A stretch of DNA of 64,000 nucleotides from Marinifilaceae bacterium (GTDB lineage Bacteria > Bacteroidota > Bacteroidia > Bacteroidales > Marinifilaceae), in assembly GCA_016936255.1 (NCBI GenBank), contig JAFGYE010000066.1:1-64000 (forward strand). Direction: 5' to 3'. Of the stretch, positions 17,834 to 27,174 are shown in pieces (the stretch's first letter is position 1; each line of letters begins with the position of its first letter). Both the position numbers and the translations under genes were made by a program. The notes beneath the pieces were generated by a model, which was given only the letters and a program-made list of their open reading frames with translations, searched no databases and had not been told where the DNA came from.

Positions 17834-19669
17834 TTACTCTACCGTAACAGATTTAGCTAAATTTCTTGGTTGATCAACATTACAGCCTCTGTAAACAGCG
17901 ATATAATAAGAAATCAATTGGAAAGGAATAACCGTTAACAATGGTGCCAATGGTTCCAAGGTTTCTGGAATTTCTACCACGAAATCGGCCATTTTACTAA
18001 TTACAGTATCGCCTTCAGTAACAATAGCAATTACATGTCCCTTTCTTGCCTTTACTTCCTGAATATTACTTACAATTTTCTCGTAAGATTTATCTTTAGT
18101 GGCAACAACAAAAACCGGCATTTGTTCATCTATAAGAGCAATTGGTCCGTGTTTCATTTCTGCAGCAGGATATCCTTCGGCATGTATGTAGGAAATTTCT
18201 TTTAATTTTAGAGCTCCCTCCAAAGCTACCGGAAATAGGAAACCTCGTCCTAAATAAAGAGCATTGGTAGAATTCATGTATTGTTTCGATAATTCTTTAA
18301 TGTCATCTTCTTTATCCAGGATTCTTTTTATCTTTTCCGGAAGATTTGCAAATTCCGCTATAAGCTCTTCGTATACATCCTTGGCCAGAGATCCTTTGCG
18401 GTATCCAACAAGCATTGCCATCATGGTAAGAACGGTAACCTGTGCTGTAAATGCTTTTGTAGAAGCCACTCCTATTTCCGGGCCGGCATGAGTATATACA
18501 CCAGCATGAGTTTCACGGGGAATACTTGATCCAACTACATTACAAATACCAAGAACAGTTGCTCCAGCCTCTTTAGCTAATTTAATGGCAGCCAGGGTAT
18601 CGGCAGTTTCACCACTCTGACTGATCGCCAAGACGATGTCATCCTTAAAAATCACAGGATTTCTGTAACGGAATTCAGATGCATATTCTACTTCAACAGG
18701 AATTCTGGCAAATTCTTCAAACAAGTATTCACCTACCATTCCAGCATGCCAGGATGTACCACATCCAATAATTAATATTCGGCGGGCATTCACCAATTGC
18801 GGAATAACATCATTTATTCCACCTAAAAATACTTCTTTATTTGCTGTAGAGATTCTTCCCCGGATAGTATCATGAATAGAGCTGGTCTGTTCGAAAATTT
18901 CTTTTAGCATGAAATGATCGTATCCGTTTTTTTCAATTTGCTCAATATCCAAATCCAGTTGTTGAATATGTGGAGTTAATTTGTCATTCTGAATGGTTTT
19001 CAAAACCAATTCATCTCGGCTTATAATGGCGACGTCGTTGTCATTCAGATAGATAACACTGTTGGTGTATTCAATAATAGGTGTGGCATCCGAAGCAAGA
19101 AAATATTCTCCGTTTCCAACTCCAACTACTAATGGACTTCCTTTTCTGGCTGCAATCAATTTGTCTGATTCATCTTCACACATAACAACCAAACCATATG
19201 CTCCAACCACTTTTGTTAAAGCCAACCGTACAGCAAGTTCTGCTGAAACTTCACCTTTCAAATAGATATACTCAATCAAATTTGCTAATACTTCAGTATC
19301 GGTATCACTTTGAAAAGTATATCCTCTTTTAATCAGCTTATCTTTTAAAGTTGAGTAGTTTTCAATAATTCCATTATGAATAATTACAAATTTATTGTTC
19401 ATAGAACTATGAGGATGAGCATTTTCATCGTTAGGTTCCCCATGAGTTGCCCAACGTGTATGTCCAATTCCAATGGTTCCCGAAATATCATTTCCTTTTG
19501 CATGATTTTCCAGATCCTGAACCTTTCCCTTGCACTTAAATACCTGAGTTCGATTTGTACGAAGAGCCACTCCAGCAGAATCATACCCTCGGTATTCTAA
19601 TCTTTTCAGGCCATTAATGAGTATAGGATAAGCTTGCTTATCCCCAATGTAACCAACTATTCCACACAT
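17834..19669 (-). CDS. glmS: Glutamine--fructose-6-phosphate aminotransferase (isomerizing)
   Basis: A 611-residue enzyme that makes glucosamine-6-phosphate, first step to UDP-GlcNAc for peptidoglycan and LPS. The N-terminal class II glutaminase begins 'MCGIVGYIG' with nucleophile Cys2 after Met removal, with 'GHTRWATHG' about residue 73. Two SIS domains follow ('IGCGTSWHAG' and 'ISQSGETADT' about 301-358; 'LGRGFLFPVALEGALKLKE' about 472-490). The C-terminal 'NLAKSVTVE' is the conserved end that shapes the active site. Full length. I see no glmS ribozyme in the 250-base upstream gap, as expected outside Firmicutes. Confidence 0.98.
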   Translation of the reverse strand: MCGIVGYIGDKQAYPILINGLKRLEYRGYDSAGVALRTNRTQVFKCKGKVQDLENHAKGNDISGTIGIGHTRWATHGEPNDENAHPHSSMNNKFVIIHNGIIENYSTLKDKLIKRGYTFQSDTDTEVLANLIEYIYLKGEVSAELAVRLALTKVVGAYGLVVMCEDESDKLIAARKGSPLVVGVGNGEYFLASDATPIIEYTNSVIYLNDNDVAIISRDELVLKTIQNDKLTPHIQQLDLDIEQIEKNGYDHFMLKEIFEQTSSIHDTIRGRISTANKEVFLGGINDVIPQLVNARRILIIGCGTSWHAGMVGEYLFEEFARIPVEVEYASEFRYRNPVIFKDDIVLAISQSGETADTLAAIKLAKEAGATVLGICNVVGSSIPRETHAGVYTHAGPEIGVASTKAFTAQVTVLTMMAMLVGYRKGSLAKDVYEELIAEFANLPEKIKRILDKEDDIKELSKQYMNSTNALYLGRGFLFPVALEGALKLKEISYIHAEGYPAAEMKHGPIALIDEQMPVFVVATKDKSYEKIVSNIQEVKARKGHVIAIVTEGDTVISKMADFVVEIPETLEPLAPLLTVIPFQLISYYIAVYRGCNVDQPRNLAKSVTVE

Positions 19670-19857
19670 AAATACAAATATTTCAGTTTCGGTACCACGC
19701 GAAACTTGTTAAAAAACAATTCATAAAATAACGATACATGCTTTGTCAGTAATGAGATAGCATTAAAACAGGCATCGACGATTGAATTATCATAAATCCA
19801 GATAAAAATACGATAAGTTAGAACGCTCTCCAAACTTCTTAATGTATAATTAAAGAA

Positions 19858-19899
19858 TAAAAAATAAGGTGTAAGTAAGCAAATGCTTAAATACACCTT
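19858..19899 (-). terminator. Terminator after the starch-synthase-like gene
   Basis: Outer stem AAGGTGTA with TACACCTT and inner stem TAAGC-AAAT-GCTTA make one extended hairpin; the minus strand continues into TTATTTTTT. It lies 22 bases beyond the stop of the gene at 19922. Confidence 0.85.
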
Positions 19900-19921
19900 T
19901 TGAATATATTGTAAATCGTAA

Positions 19922-20731
19922 CTATTCTGCTACTAATTCGTCGTAAAGTTCTGAATAAGCTACCACATATTCATCCTTGTTTTTATACTCCAGAAAAGGT
20001 TTCCCTGAGGCAATTGCATATGCTTTCACTTCTTCATTTATCTGAGGACTCCCCATAATCAAGGCATCAGACTGATCAATTGCTAATTTATGAATTGCAA
20101 CATAACTAGCATCTTCTAAAATACTAACATCCTCCTGACTTACTCCCTCAATAATTGATTTCTCTCTAAACTGACTGCTGAATTTTGTTGAGAATTCATC
20201 ATCATACATGGAGAAAACTACTTTTGTGTCAGTAAATAATGGATCTTCATTAAATGATTTTTTCAAATACAAAGGAACTAAACCCGTGAACCAACCTTGA
20301 CAATGTACAACATCTGGTGCCCATCTCAATTTTTTAACTGTTTCAAGTACTCCTCTTGCAAAGAAAATAGCTCTTTCATCGTTGTCCTCAAAAGCATCTC
20401 CGTTTTCATCCAATAGAATCTCTTTCCTGTGAAAATAGTCCTCATTATCAATAAAATAAACTTGCATTCGAGCCGCTTGAATCGAGGCAACCTTAATAAT
20501 TAATGGATGATCTGTATCATCAATTATTAAATTCATTCCCGAAAGGCGGATAACTTCATGCAACTGATTTCTTCTCTCGTTGATACATCCATATCTAGGC
20601 ATGAAAGTTCTGATCTCTTTTCCTTTTTCCTGAATTCCCTGAGGTAGATATCTACCTATTGCAGACATTTCAGTTTCAGGAAGATAAGGGGTAATTTCTT
20701 GTGAAACAAACAATACTTTTGTCTTTTCCAT
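19922..20731 (-). CDS. Glycogen/starch synthase-like protein, N-terminal GT5 domain only
   Basis: A 269-residue protein matching only the N-terminal Rossmann half of GT5 glycogen synthases: 'KVLFVSQEITPY' at the start, 'HCQGWFTGLVPLYLK' (about 148-162) and 'SDALIMGSPQINEE' near the C-terminus. The usual ADP-glucose-binding C-terminal half and the N-terminal K-x-G-G-L loop are missing (here 'LPETEMSAIGRYLP'). A full synthase has about 475 residues. Such short forms, divergent from panC, are common in Bacteroidota and annotated as glycogen synthases, but a complete catalytic site is doubtful, so a different or regulatory role is possible. Confidence 0.75.
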   Translation of the reverse strand: MEKTKVLFVSQEITPYLPETEMSAIGRYLPQGIQEKGKEIRTFMPRYGCINERRNQLHEVIRLSGMNLIIDDTDHPLIIKVASIQAARMQVYFIDNEDYFHRKEILLDENGDAFEDNDERAIFFARGVLETVKKLRWAPDVVHCQGWFTGLVPLYLKKSFNEDPLFTDTKVVFSMYDDEFSTKFSSQFREKSIIEGVSQEDVSILEDASYVAIHKLAIDQSDALIMGSPQINEEVKAYAIASGKPFLEYKNKDEYVVAYSELYDELVAE

Positions 20732-20924
20732 ATAGTCGCTAATAATATAATACAGATTATCTGCGCAAAATTAGTAAAAATAATTAACATACCTGCCCGA
20801 AAGGGAAGCTTAAAGCTCCTACAATACAATTAAATGCAATTAATATTTCTCCAATTTATATTTATTTATTTTATTTGCAGTCTTAAATAAAAACCAATTA
20901 GATTTTACAGACACAATTCAAGGA

Positions 20925-21764
20925 ATGGAAATAGTAAAGCTTGTTGCTGAGATTAAAAGTAAAATCAGCAAGTTTAAGGCAGAAGGAAAGACAATCGGAT
21001 TTGTTCCCACAATGGGGGCTCTTCATGAGGGGCATTTGTCTCTTGTCGATACGTCTGTAAAAAACAATGATATTACGGTTGTTAGTATTTTTGTTAACCC
21101 TACGCAGTTCAATAATCCAGAGGATTTATCGACTTACCCAAGAACTATTGAAAAGGACTTGGAGAAACTTTCGGTTTACCAGCCAGACTTAATTTTTATT
21201 CCGGAAGTAAACGAGATTTATCCTGAGCCTGACACCAGAATTTTTGATTTCGGTATGCTCGATAGGGTTATGGAAGGAAAAAATCGTCCGGGCCATTTCA
21301 ATGGCGTTGCCCAGGTTGTGAGCAAACTTTTCGATATCGTTAGGCCTGATAATGCCTGCTTTGGACAAAAAGACTTTCAGCAAGTAGCTGTTATTAAGCA
21401 GATGACTAAAGATCTTAAGTTAAATGTAAACATTGTTTCCTGCCCTATTATCAGGGAAAATGATGGTTTGGCTATGAGCTCAAGGAATGTTTTACTTTCG
21501 GAAGATCAGAGAAAAAATGCTTGTAAAATCTCTGAAACTTTATTTAAAGCTCGTAACTTAGCCGCGGAATTAAGCGTATCTCAGTTGAAAGAATGGGTTG
21601 TTGAAGAAATCAATAAAAACATTTATCTTTCTGTCGAGTATTTTGAAATTGTTAATGATACAACCCTTGAGGTAATTAATGACTGGAATGAGTCAAATAA
21701 TAAGATTGGTTGTATTACAGTTCAGGTTGGGAAGATCCGCCTGATAGATAACGTTACTTTTTAA
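20925..21764 (+). CDS. panC: Pantothenate synthetase (pantoate--beta-alanine ligase)
   Basis: A 279-residue cytoplasmic enzyme that joins pantoate and beta-alanine using ATP, last step of vitamin B5 synthesis. Signatures: '[14 protein letters not shown]' (about 28-41, HxGH type nucleotide site), '[11 protein letters not shown]' (about 66-76), 'FGQKDFQQ' (about 146-153) and '[10 protein letters not shown]' (about 182-191). Full length. panD, which supplies the beta-alanine, follows after 17 bases, so both substrates' last steps are co-regulated. panB is not in the window. Confidence 0.97.
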   Translation: MEIVKLVAEIKSKISKFKAEGKTIGFVPTMGALHEGHLSLVDTSVKNNDITVVSIFVNPTQFNNPEDLSTYPRTIEKDLEKLSVYQPDLIFIPEVNEIYPEPDTRIFDFGMLDRVMEGKNRPGHFNGVAQVVSKLFDIVRPDNACFGQKDFQQVAVIKQMTKDLKLNVNIVSCPIIRENDGLAMSSRNVLLSEDQRKNACKISETLFKARNLAAELSVSQLKEWVVEEINKNIYLSVEYFEIVNDTTLEVINDWNESNNKIGCITVQVGKIRLIDNVTF

Positions 21765-21781
21765 TATTAGTTAAAAACGAT

Positions 21782-22132
21782 ATGTACATTGAAGTTTGTA
21801 AATCGAAAATTCACAAAGCGTCAGTAACTGGTGCTGATCTTCAATATGTTGGAAGTGTAACCATTGATGAAGACTTGATGGATGCTGCCAATTTAATTGA
21901 AAACGAAAAAGTTCAAATTGTTAACGTAAACAATGGAGAACGATTAGAGACCTATGTTATTCGTGGTGAAAGAGGTTCTGGAACCATTTGCCTGAATGGC
22001 CCTGCCGCCAGAAAATGTGCTGTTGGTGATGTTGTTATTATCATCTCTTATGCATCTATGGAATTTGAGGAAGCGAAATCGTGGGAACCGAGCTTGGTTT
22101 TTCCTGATACGGCTACCAACAAATTGATTTAA
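21782..22132 (+). CDS. panD: Aspartate 1-decarboxylase
   Basis: A 116-residue pyruvoyl enzyme that turns aspartate into beta-alanine. The self-cleavage site is Gly24-Ser25 in 'YVGSVTID'; Ser25 becomes the pyruvoyl group. Other family marks: '[13 protein letters not shown]' (about 8-20), '[16 protein letters not shown]' (about 52-67), 'LNGPAARKC' (about 71-79). Length is normal. Second gene of panC-panD, ended by the terminator at 22154-22184. Confidence 0.97.
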   Translation: MYIEVCKSKIHKASVTGADLQYVGSVTIDEDLMDAANLIENEKVQIVNVNNGERLETYVIRGERGSGTICLNGPAARKCAVGDVVIIISYASMEFEEAKSWEPSLVFPDTATNKLI

Positions 22133-22153
22133 ATTACCTTATTTAATAAGTAC

Positions 22154-22184
22154 AAGGGCTGTTCTATCCGATCAGCCCTTTTTT
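22154..22184 (+). terminator. Terminator of panCD
   Basis: Stem AAGGGCTG with CAGCCCTT and a six-T tail, 21 bases after the panD stop. Confidence 0.88.
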
Positions 22185-22324
22185 GTGGACTTGCCATTCT
22201 ATATTTATCCAATCATTAAAATTTCTTCCGGCTGGAGATTGAACAATTTGATCATGATTCTTGATACTTTGTTTCCGATACTCTATACTTGTAAATTATT
22301 AGCTTCAAAATAAATGTCAGCCCA

Positions 22325-22828
22325 ATGAATAAACTTGATATTGTAAAAAATAAAATTATCTCTGATAAAAAAGATGCCTTTAACCTACTTCAAACCTGGA
22401 GATTCAAGGAAAATAAAATTGTTTTCACGAATGGTTGTTTTGATCTGGTTCACCGCGGACATTTAGATTATTTGGCGTCAGCAGCTTCTATGGGCAATAA
22501 ACTGGTTATTGGTATAAATACGGATGCATCTGTTCAAAAATTAAAAGGTCCTGACCGACCCATTATTGATGAATATTCAAGAGCTTTTTTATTAGCATCA
22601 TTAGGCTTTGTAGATATGGTAATCTACTTTGAAGAACAAACCCCTTATGAGCTGATTAATTTTGTTCAGCCGGATATTCTGGTTAAGGGAAGCGATTACA
22701 ATGCTGAAGATATTGTTGGATACGATATTGTGAAAGCCAAAGGAGGAGAAATTAAAACAATTGATTTTATCGAAGGATTCTCTTCAACGGGTATTATTAA
22801 TAAGATAATTAAAACTACCAATAAATAA
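22325..22828 (+). CDS. rfaE2: D-glycero-beta-D-manno-heptose 1-phosphate adenylyltransferase
   Basis: A 167-residue cytidylyltransferase-fold enzyme that activates heptose-1-phosphate to ADP-heptose for LPS inner core. 'TNGCFDLVHRGHLDYL' (about 36-51) contains the HxGH nucleotide motif, and 'GSDYN' and 'GYDIVKAKGGEI' follow as in the RfaE domain II family. It is the stand-alone domain II form (E. coli fuses it to the kinase as HldE). The kinase gene is not here. radA begins 12 bases downstream, suggesting a shared transcript. Confidence 0.95.
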   Translation: MNKLDIVKNKIISDKKDAFNLLQTWRFKENKIVFTNGCFDLVHRGHLDYLASAASMGNKLVIGINTDASVQKLKGPDRPIIDEYSRAFLLASLGFVDMVIYFEEQTPYELINFVQPDILVKGSDYNAEDIVGYDIVKAKGGEIKTIDFIEGFSSTGIINKIIKTTNK

Positions 22829-22840
22829 TTATTCAGATTT

Positions 22841-24217
22841 ATGGCCACCAAAGCAAAAACAAAAAGTGCCTGGTTTTGTCAGAGTTGTGGAGTAGAATCT
22901 ACAAAATGGGTAGGGAAATGCCCCTCTTGCGGAGAATGGAATTCCTTCGTTGAGGAAGTTGTTGTAAAATCAACGGTATCTGTAATTGCTGGAATAAATG
23001 GACAGGGCAAAAAAAACAAGCCACAAAAAATATCTGAAATACCTTCGTCTGAAGAGTCCCGATTCGACACTAAAAACGGTGAATTAAATCGAGTTTTAGG
23101 GGGCGGTTTAGTTCCCGGATCGTTAATATTAATTGGTGGTGAACCGGGAATTGGTAAATCAACACTTGCTCTTCAAATTGCCCTGAATTTAAAAAGTTAT
23201 ACTACCTTATATGTGTCGGGGGAGGAGAGTGCCCAACAGATAAAATTGCGTGGGAATCGAATAAATTCGAATAATGAAAACTGTCTGATCGTTAGCGAAA
23301 CCTCTATGGAGAATATTTTTTCTCATGTGAAAAACACTTCTCCGGATATTATAGTTATTGATTCTATTCAAACTCTTGCGACGGAAACCATTGAGTCAGC
23401 ACCGGGGAGCATATCACAAATTAGAGAGTGTACATCTCAACTATTAAGATTTGCTAAAGAATCATCTACGCCTGTAATTTTAATTGGGCACATCACCAAA
23501 GATGGAAGTTTGGCCGGGCCTAAAATTTTAGAGCATATGGTGGATACTGTTCTTCAGTTTGAAGGAGATCAGAACCACATGTACCGAATATTACGATCTA
23601 CAAAAAATCGGTTCGGCTCCACTTCCGAAATGGGAATTTATGAAATGCAGCACAATGGACTCCGTGAGGTGTCTAATCCATCAGAGCTTCTTCTGTCGCA
23701 GGAAGATGAAAGTCTGAGTGGTGTGACTATTTCTGCATCAATAGAGGGAATGCGTCCTTTCCTAATAGAAATACAAGCTTTGGTTAGTTCAGCAGCTTAC
23801 GGAACGCCTCAACGTTCATCTACAGGTTTTGATCTTCGTCGTTTAAATATGTTATTAGCCGTTTTGGAAAAGCGCGCGGGCTTCAAACTTTCGACCAAGG
23901 ATGTATTTTTAAATATTGCAGGAGGAATTAAGGTAAATGATCCAGCTATCGATTTGGCAGTAATTCTTGCTGTTTTGTCATCAAGCACAGATATTTCTAT
24001 TTCTAAGGAAGTCTGTTTTTCCGGGGAAATTGGATTGTCAGGAGAGATTAGACCTGTTAGTAGAATAGATCAACGTATCGGCGAAGCTGAAAAATTAGGA
24101 TTCAAGCAAATTTTTATTCCAAAGCACAATTCCAAAGGACTTGACACCTCAAAATTTAAAATAAAAATTCATTTGGTCAGCAAGGTTGGAGAAGTATTCC
24201 AAACCCTTTTCAGATAA
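22841..24217 (+). CDS. radA: DNA repair protein RadA
   Basis: A 458-residue RecA-like ATPase that helps process recombination intermediates and drives branch migration. Order: N-terminal zinc finger 'CQSCG...CPSCG' (about 13-31), Walker A 'GGEPGIGKSTL' (about 98-108), Walker B region 'IIVIDSIQT' (about 170-178), the RadA-specific 'KNRFG' motif (about 256-260), and a C-terminal Lon-protease-like domain without its catalytic dyad ('GEIGLSGEIRPV'). Full length. Transcribed after rfaE2. The hairpin at its 3' end has its T run on the other strand. Confidence 0.97.
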   Translation: MATKAKTKSAWFCQSCGVESTKWVGKCPSCGEWNSFVEEVVVKSTVSVIAGINGQGKKNKPQKISEIPSSEESRFDTKNGELNRVLGGGLVPGSLILIGGEPGIGKSTLALQIALNLKSYTTLYVSGEESAQQIKLRGNRINSNNENCLIVSETSMENIFSHVKNTSPDIIVIDSIQTLATETIESAPGSISQIRECTSQLLRFAKESSTPVILIGHITKDGSLAGPKILEHMVDTVLQFEGDQNHMYRILRSTKNRFGSTSEMGIYEMQHNGLREVSNPSELLLSQEDESLSGVTISASIEGMRPFLIEIQALVSSAAYGTPQRSSTGFDLRRLNMLLAVLEKRAGFKLSTKDVFLNIAGGIKVNDPAIDLAVILAVLSSSTDISISKEVCFSGEIGLSGEIRPVSRIDQRIGEAEKLGFKQIFIPKHNSKGLDTSKFKIKIHLVSKVGEVFQTLFR

Positions 24218-24249
24218 AAAAATAAGGCCGAAACGTTAGTTTCGGCCTT
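24214..24249 (-). terminator. Terminator of the riboswitch transcript
   Basis: Perfect 11-bp stem (24224-24234 AAGGCCGAAAC with 24239-24249) and a 4-base loop GTTA. On the minus strand it runs into TTATTTTTTTAT; on the plus strand only three T residues follow. It is therefore best as the end of minus-strand transcription coming from the riboswitch, though it may also serve radA weakly. Confidence 0.8.
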
Positions 24250-24365
24250 TAACAGTTACTATGAATTTTGTTGATCCGAGTATGGCAGTTCGAATCGAAT
24301 AGCGTCGGAAATAGAAAGAAATAAACTGAATCTTCCCGCTTTTTCCACCGAAAGCTAAAATCCAT
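24249..24365 (-). CDS. Putative 38-residue ORF directly behind the cobalamin riboswitch
   Basis: The only ATG frame between the riboswitch and its terminator. It starts one base after the final stem of the riboswitch and stops inside the terminator stem. The predicted peptide begins MDFSFRWKKRED and ends RINKIHSNC; it is basic, with an aromatic 'VYFFLFPTLF' patch. I do not recognise it, and it does not resemble a BtuB receptor or cobalamin enzyme. It may be a leader peptide, a gene remnant or simply chance. Confidence 0.25.
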   Translation of the reverse strand: MDFSFRWKKREDSVYFFLFPTLFDSNCHTRINKIHSNC

Positions 24366-24540
24366 GATCTCAGGTAGGTCTTCTGGCTTATTCCAATCTT
24401 AAGTGCCTTCCCATTCTTCAGAACAGTGGTTTAATTACTTAAAATATTGATCCGTAAACCGAACCGGAATCTACAGCTGCGGGGACAGCTCCTGCTTTAA
24501 ACAGGATTCCCTATTATTCCCTTTCGGGAACCTGAATCTC
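24366..24540 (-). promoter_or_regulatory. Cobalamin (B12) riboswitch without a recognised target gene
   Basis: Minus-strand RNA with the conserved cobalamin riboswitch blocks in order: a closing stem (CAGG near 24534 with CCTG at 24371-24374), GGGAATCC (24511-24504), GCTGTCCCCGCAGCTGTAG (24489-24471), CCACTGTT followed by GGGAAGGCAC (24429-24403), and AGCCAGAAGACCTACCTG (24388-24371), the variant of the AGYCAGGAGACCTGCC box. It begins 44 bases after the PBP1A stop codon. Downstream on the same strand there are only a 38-codon frame, a terminator and the antisense of radA. In Bacteroidota this element normally precedes btuB-type receptors or cobalamin genes; none is here. Confidence 0.93.
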
Positions 24541-24583
24541 TCTACAATTTTAAAAAAAATATATCGATCCTCCAATTAAAACA

Positions 24584-26965
24584 TTAAAAGAAATTTTCTT
24601 CATCAGATTCAATTAAATCGTTGTTATTTGATTCATTAGAAACTTCGTCACAGTCTAAATTTACATTTACACCACGGGGTTTTTCAAAATCACCCTGAGT
24701 AATTCCCAAACTCTTGTCGGCATAAACCTTCTGCATATAAAGAGCCCAAATTGGTAAGGCCATATTTGCTCCCTGTCCCAGCGAAATTCCTTCAAAATGA
24801 ACAGATCGATCTTCAGCGCCAACCCATACGCCGGAAACTAATTCGGGTGTAATTCCCATGAACCAACCATCTGAATGATTCTGAGTTGTTCCGGTTTTAC
24901 CTCCGATAGGATTGATCAAACCATATTTATATCTCAATCTTACTCCTGTACCTCTTCTAACAACACCTTGCAATAGATTTGTCATTAAATAAGCTGTTCG
25001 TTCATCCATCACCTCGCGTTTTCTGGAAACCGACTGAGCAAGTATATTTCCTTTGTGATCTTCTATTTTTGTTATGAAACTAGGTTTAATGTAAACGCCT
25101 TTATTTACAAACGTTGAGTATGCGCCAACCATTTCATAAACAGACACTTCCGAGGTTCCTAAATATATTGACGGAACCGGATCAATTTTACTGATAATAC
25201 CCATTTTATATGCCATGTCAGCAACAGATTCAGGAGTGGTTTGTTTCAATACCCATCCGGATATATTATTCACCGAATTAGCCAATCCCCATTTTAAAGT
25301 CACCATTTCACCATCCCTGGCATTAGTTGAATTTCTTGATGTCCATGGAGATCCATCAGGCAAAATGAAAGTCTGGGGAATATTGGGAACCTTATCGCAA
25401 GGACTTAAGCCCTCCTGCATTGCGAGTGTGTATAAAAATGGTTTGATGGTTGACCCCACCTGGCGCTTCCCAATAGTAACCATGTCGTACATGAAATGTT
25501 CGTAATTTGGCCCTCCGACATAAGCACGTACTTCACCAGTCTGAGGTTCCATCGACATAAATCCGGCACGCAAAAATCCTTTCATATAAAGCATGGAATC
25601 ATTAGGGCTTAAGATGGTATCCCTTTCTCCCTTCCAGGTAAAAATTTTCATTTTCGTTGGATTTTTGAATACCAATCGAATGGAATCCATACTCATGCCA
25701 TTTTTCTTTAAAACACGATATCTTTCACTTCTTCTCATGGAAGTTTCGATATTTTGATCTACATCTTCCTTAGTTAAATCGTCAGAAAAAGGCGGGTATT
25801 TGTGATTTTCTTTCTCCCGGTTAAATGCCTTCTGTAAATCGAAACCAAGATGCTCAACAACAGCTTCTTCGGCATACCGCTGCATTCTGGAATCAAGGGT
25901 TGTATATATTTTTAGTCCGTCCTTATATATATTGTATGGAGTTCCATCTGCTTTCGCATTTTTATTGCACCATCCATAAAAAGGATTGGTTTCCCACTCT
26001 ATCGAATCTTTTATAAATTGTTGATCAGCATAAGATGGATACCTGTCTCTTGATGGCTCGTTTGCAGTTAAAGATGTACGCAAATACTCTCTAAAATAGG
26101 GAGCCATTCCTCTTTTGTGATCCACCTTCTGAAAATCGATTCCTAAAGGAAGGTTTTTCAATGAATCAAATTCCATTTTCGATAAGTAATCATATCTTAC
26201 CATTTGGGATAAAACAACATTGCGTCGGTTCAATGTCAATTCAGGTCGCCGCAACGGGTTAAAATATGATGGGTTTTTTGCCATACCTACAAGCATAGCA
26301 GCTTGCTCAATCTTAAGAGAATCCGGTGTTGTATTAAAATATACGTTTGCAGCCGACTTAATTCCAACTGCCAGATTCAAGAAATCAAATTTATTAAAAT
26401 ACATGGTCATAATTTCCTCTTTGGTATAGCTTCGTTCCAGCTTTACCGCAATCACCCATTCACGAAATTTCCTGAAAACAATTTCTATTTTCTTCTCGAA
26501 ACTTTCACGGGGGAATAACATTTTTGCCAATTGTTGAGAAATTGTACTTCCTCCTCCAGCACTTTTATCACCAGTAACCAATCCTTTAGCTACCCGACCC
26601 AAACCACGAACATCAATTCCCGAATGATCTTTATATCTCACATCTTCAGTAGCAATTAATGCATCTACCAAAAATGGAGACAATTCATGATATTCAACAA
26701 ATGATCTATTTTCAAAATAGAATTTACCAATCAAATTTCCATCTACAGTATACACTTCTGTAGCCAAACTGTTTTTAGGATTTTCCAATTCTTCGAACGA
26801 AGGCATAAAGCCAAATGTTCCATTTGAAATACCGGCAAAAAAAAGTACTACAATTAATATACCCATCGAAAAAACGAACCAGAAAATAATTAGTGGTTTT
26901 TTAAACATTTGCAGTTTCGAAATTGGTTCGGTATCCGAGTTAAACTCAGTGTTTCTTTTTAACAT
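24584..26965 (-). CDS. Class A penicillin-binding protein (PBP1A-like)
   Basis: A 793-residue bifunctional murein synthase anchored by one N-terminal helix (about 23-45). The GT51 glycosyltransferase domain has 'EDVRYKDHSGID' (about 111-122) and 'GGSTISQQLAKMLF' (about 137-150). The transpeptidase domain has the three penicillin-binding motifs: S-x-x-K in 'GSTIKPF' (about 503-509), S-x-N in 'NSVNNISG' (about 561-568) and K-T-G in 'GKTGTTQNHSDGW' (about 689-701). A short acidic Asn-rich tail follows. Polymerises and cross-links peptidoglycan at the periplasmic face. Monocistronic and divergent from topA. Confidence 0.95.
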   Translation of the reverse strand: MLKRNTEFNSDTEPISKLQMFKKPLIIFWFVFSMGILIVVLFFAGISNGTFGFMPSFEELENPKNSLATEVYTVDGNLIGKFYFENRSFVEYHELSPFLVDALIATEDVRYKDHSGIDVRGLGRVAKGLVTGDKSAGGGSTISQQLAKMLFPRESFEKKIEIVFRKFREWVIAVKLERSYTKEEIMTMYFNKFDFLNLAVGIKSAANVYFNTTPDSLKIEQAAMLVGMAKNPSYFNPLRRPELTLNRRNVVLSQMVRYDYLSKMEFDSLKNLPLGIDFQKVDHKRGMAPYFREYLRTSLTANEPSRDRYPSYADQQFIKDSIEWETNPFYGWCNKNAKADGTPYNIYKDGLKIYTTLDSRMQRYAEEAVVEHLGFDLQKAFNREKENHKYPPFSDDLTKEDVDQNIETSMRRSERYRVLKKNGMSMDSIRLVFKNPTKMKIFTWKGERDTILSPNDSMLYMKGFLRAGFMSMEPQTGEVRAYVGGPNYEHFMYDMVTIGKRQVGSTIKPFLYTLAMQEGLSPCDKVPNIPQTFILPDGSPWTSRNSTNARDGEMVTLKWGLANSVNNISGWVLKQTTPESVADMAYKMGIISKIDPVPSIYLGTSEVSVYEMVGAYSTFVNKGVYIKPSFITKIEDHKGNILAQSVSRKREVMDERTAYLMTNLLQGVVRRGTGVRLRYKYGLINPIGGKTGTTQNHSDGWFMGITPELVSGVWVGAEDRSVHFEGISLGQGANMALPIWALYMQKVYADKSLGITQGDFEKPRGVNVNLDCDEVSNESNNNDLIESDEENFF

Positions 26966-27174
26966 TTTAAATCAATTAATTTAATTTGTGCTGTAAAAAT
27001 AGCAAATATTATTCGAACAATTAATTGAGGTGCATCATCTAATGATTTAGAATTATTTTAGATATAAGAAAAAGGTAATTTCAAAATAATCACCATTAAA
27101 TTTTGAAGTTAGCATCCTTATTGTTTTACTTTGCAAAAATTTTAACCTAAACTTTCCAAAGTAAAGACACAAGT

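Noticed and set aside
24288-24296. GTTCGAATC resembling a tRNA T-loop
   Set aside because: No flanking 5-bp stem, anticodon arm or acceptor stem can be formed around it.
24366-24540. Riboswitch control of radA or of the PBP1A gene
   Set aside because: It is on the strand opposite radA and lies downstream of, not before, the PBP1A gene.
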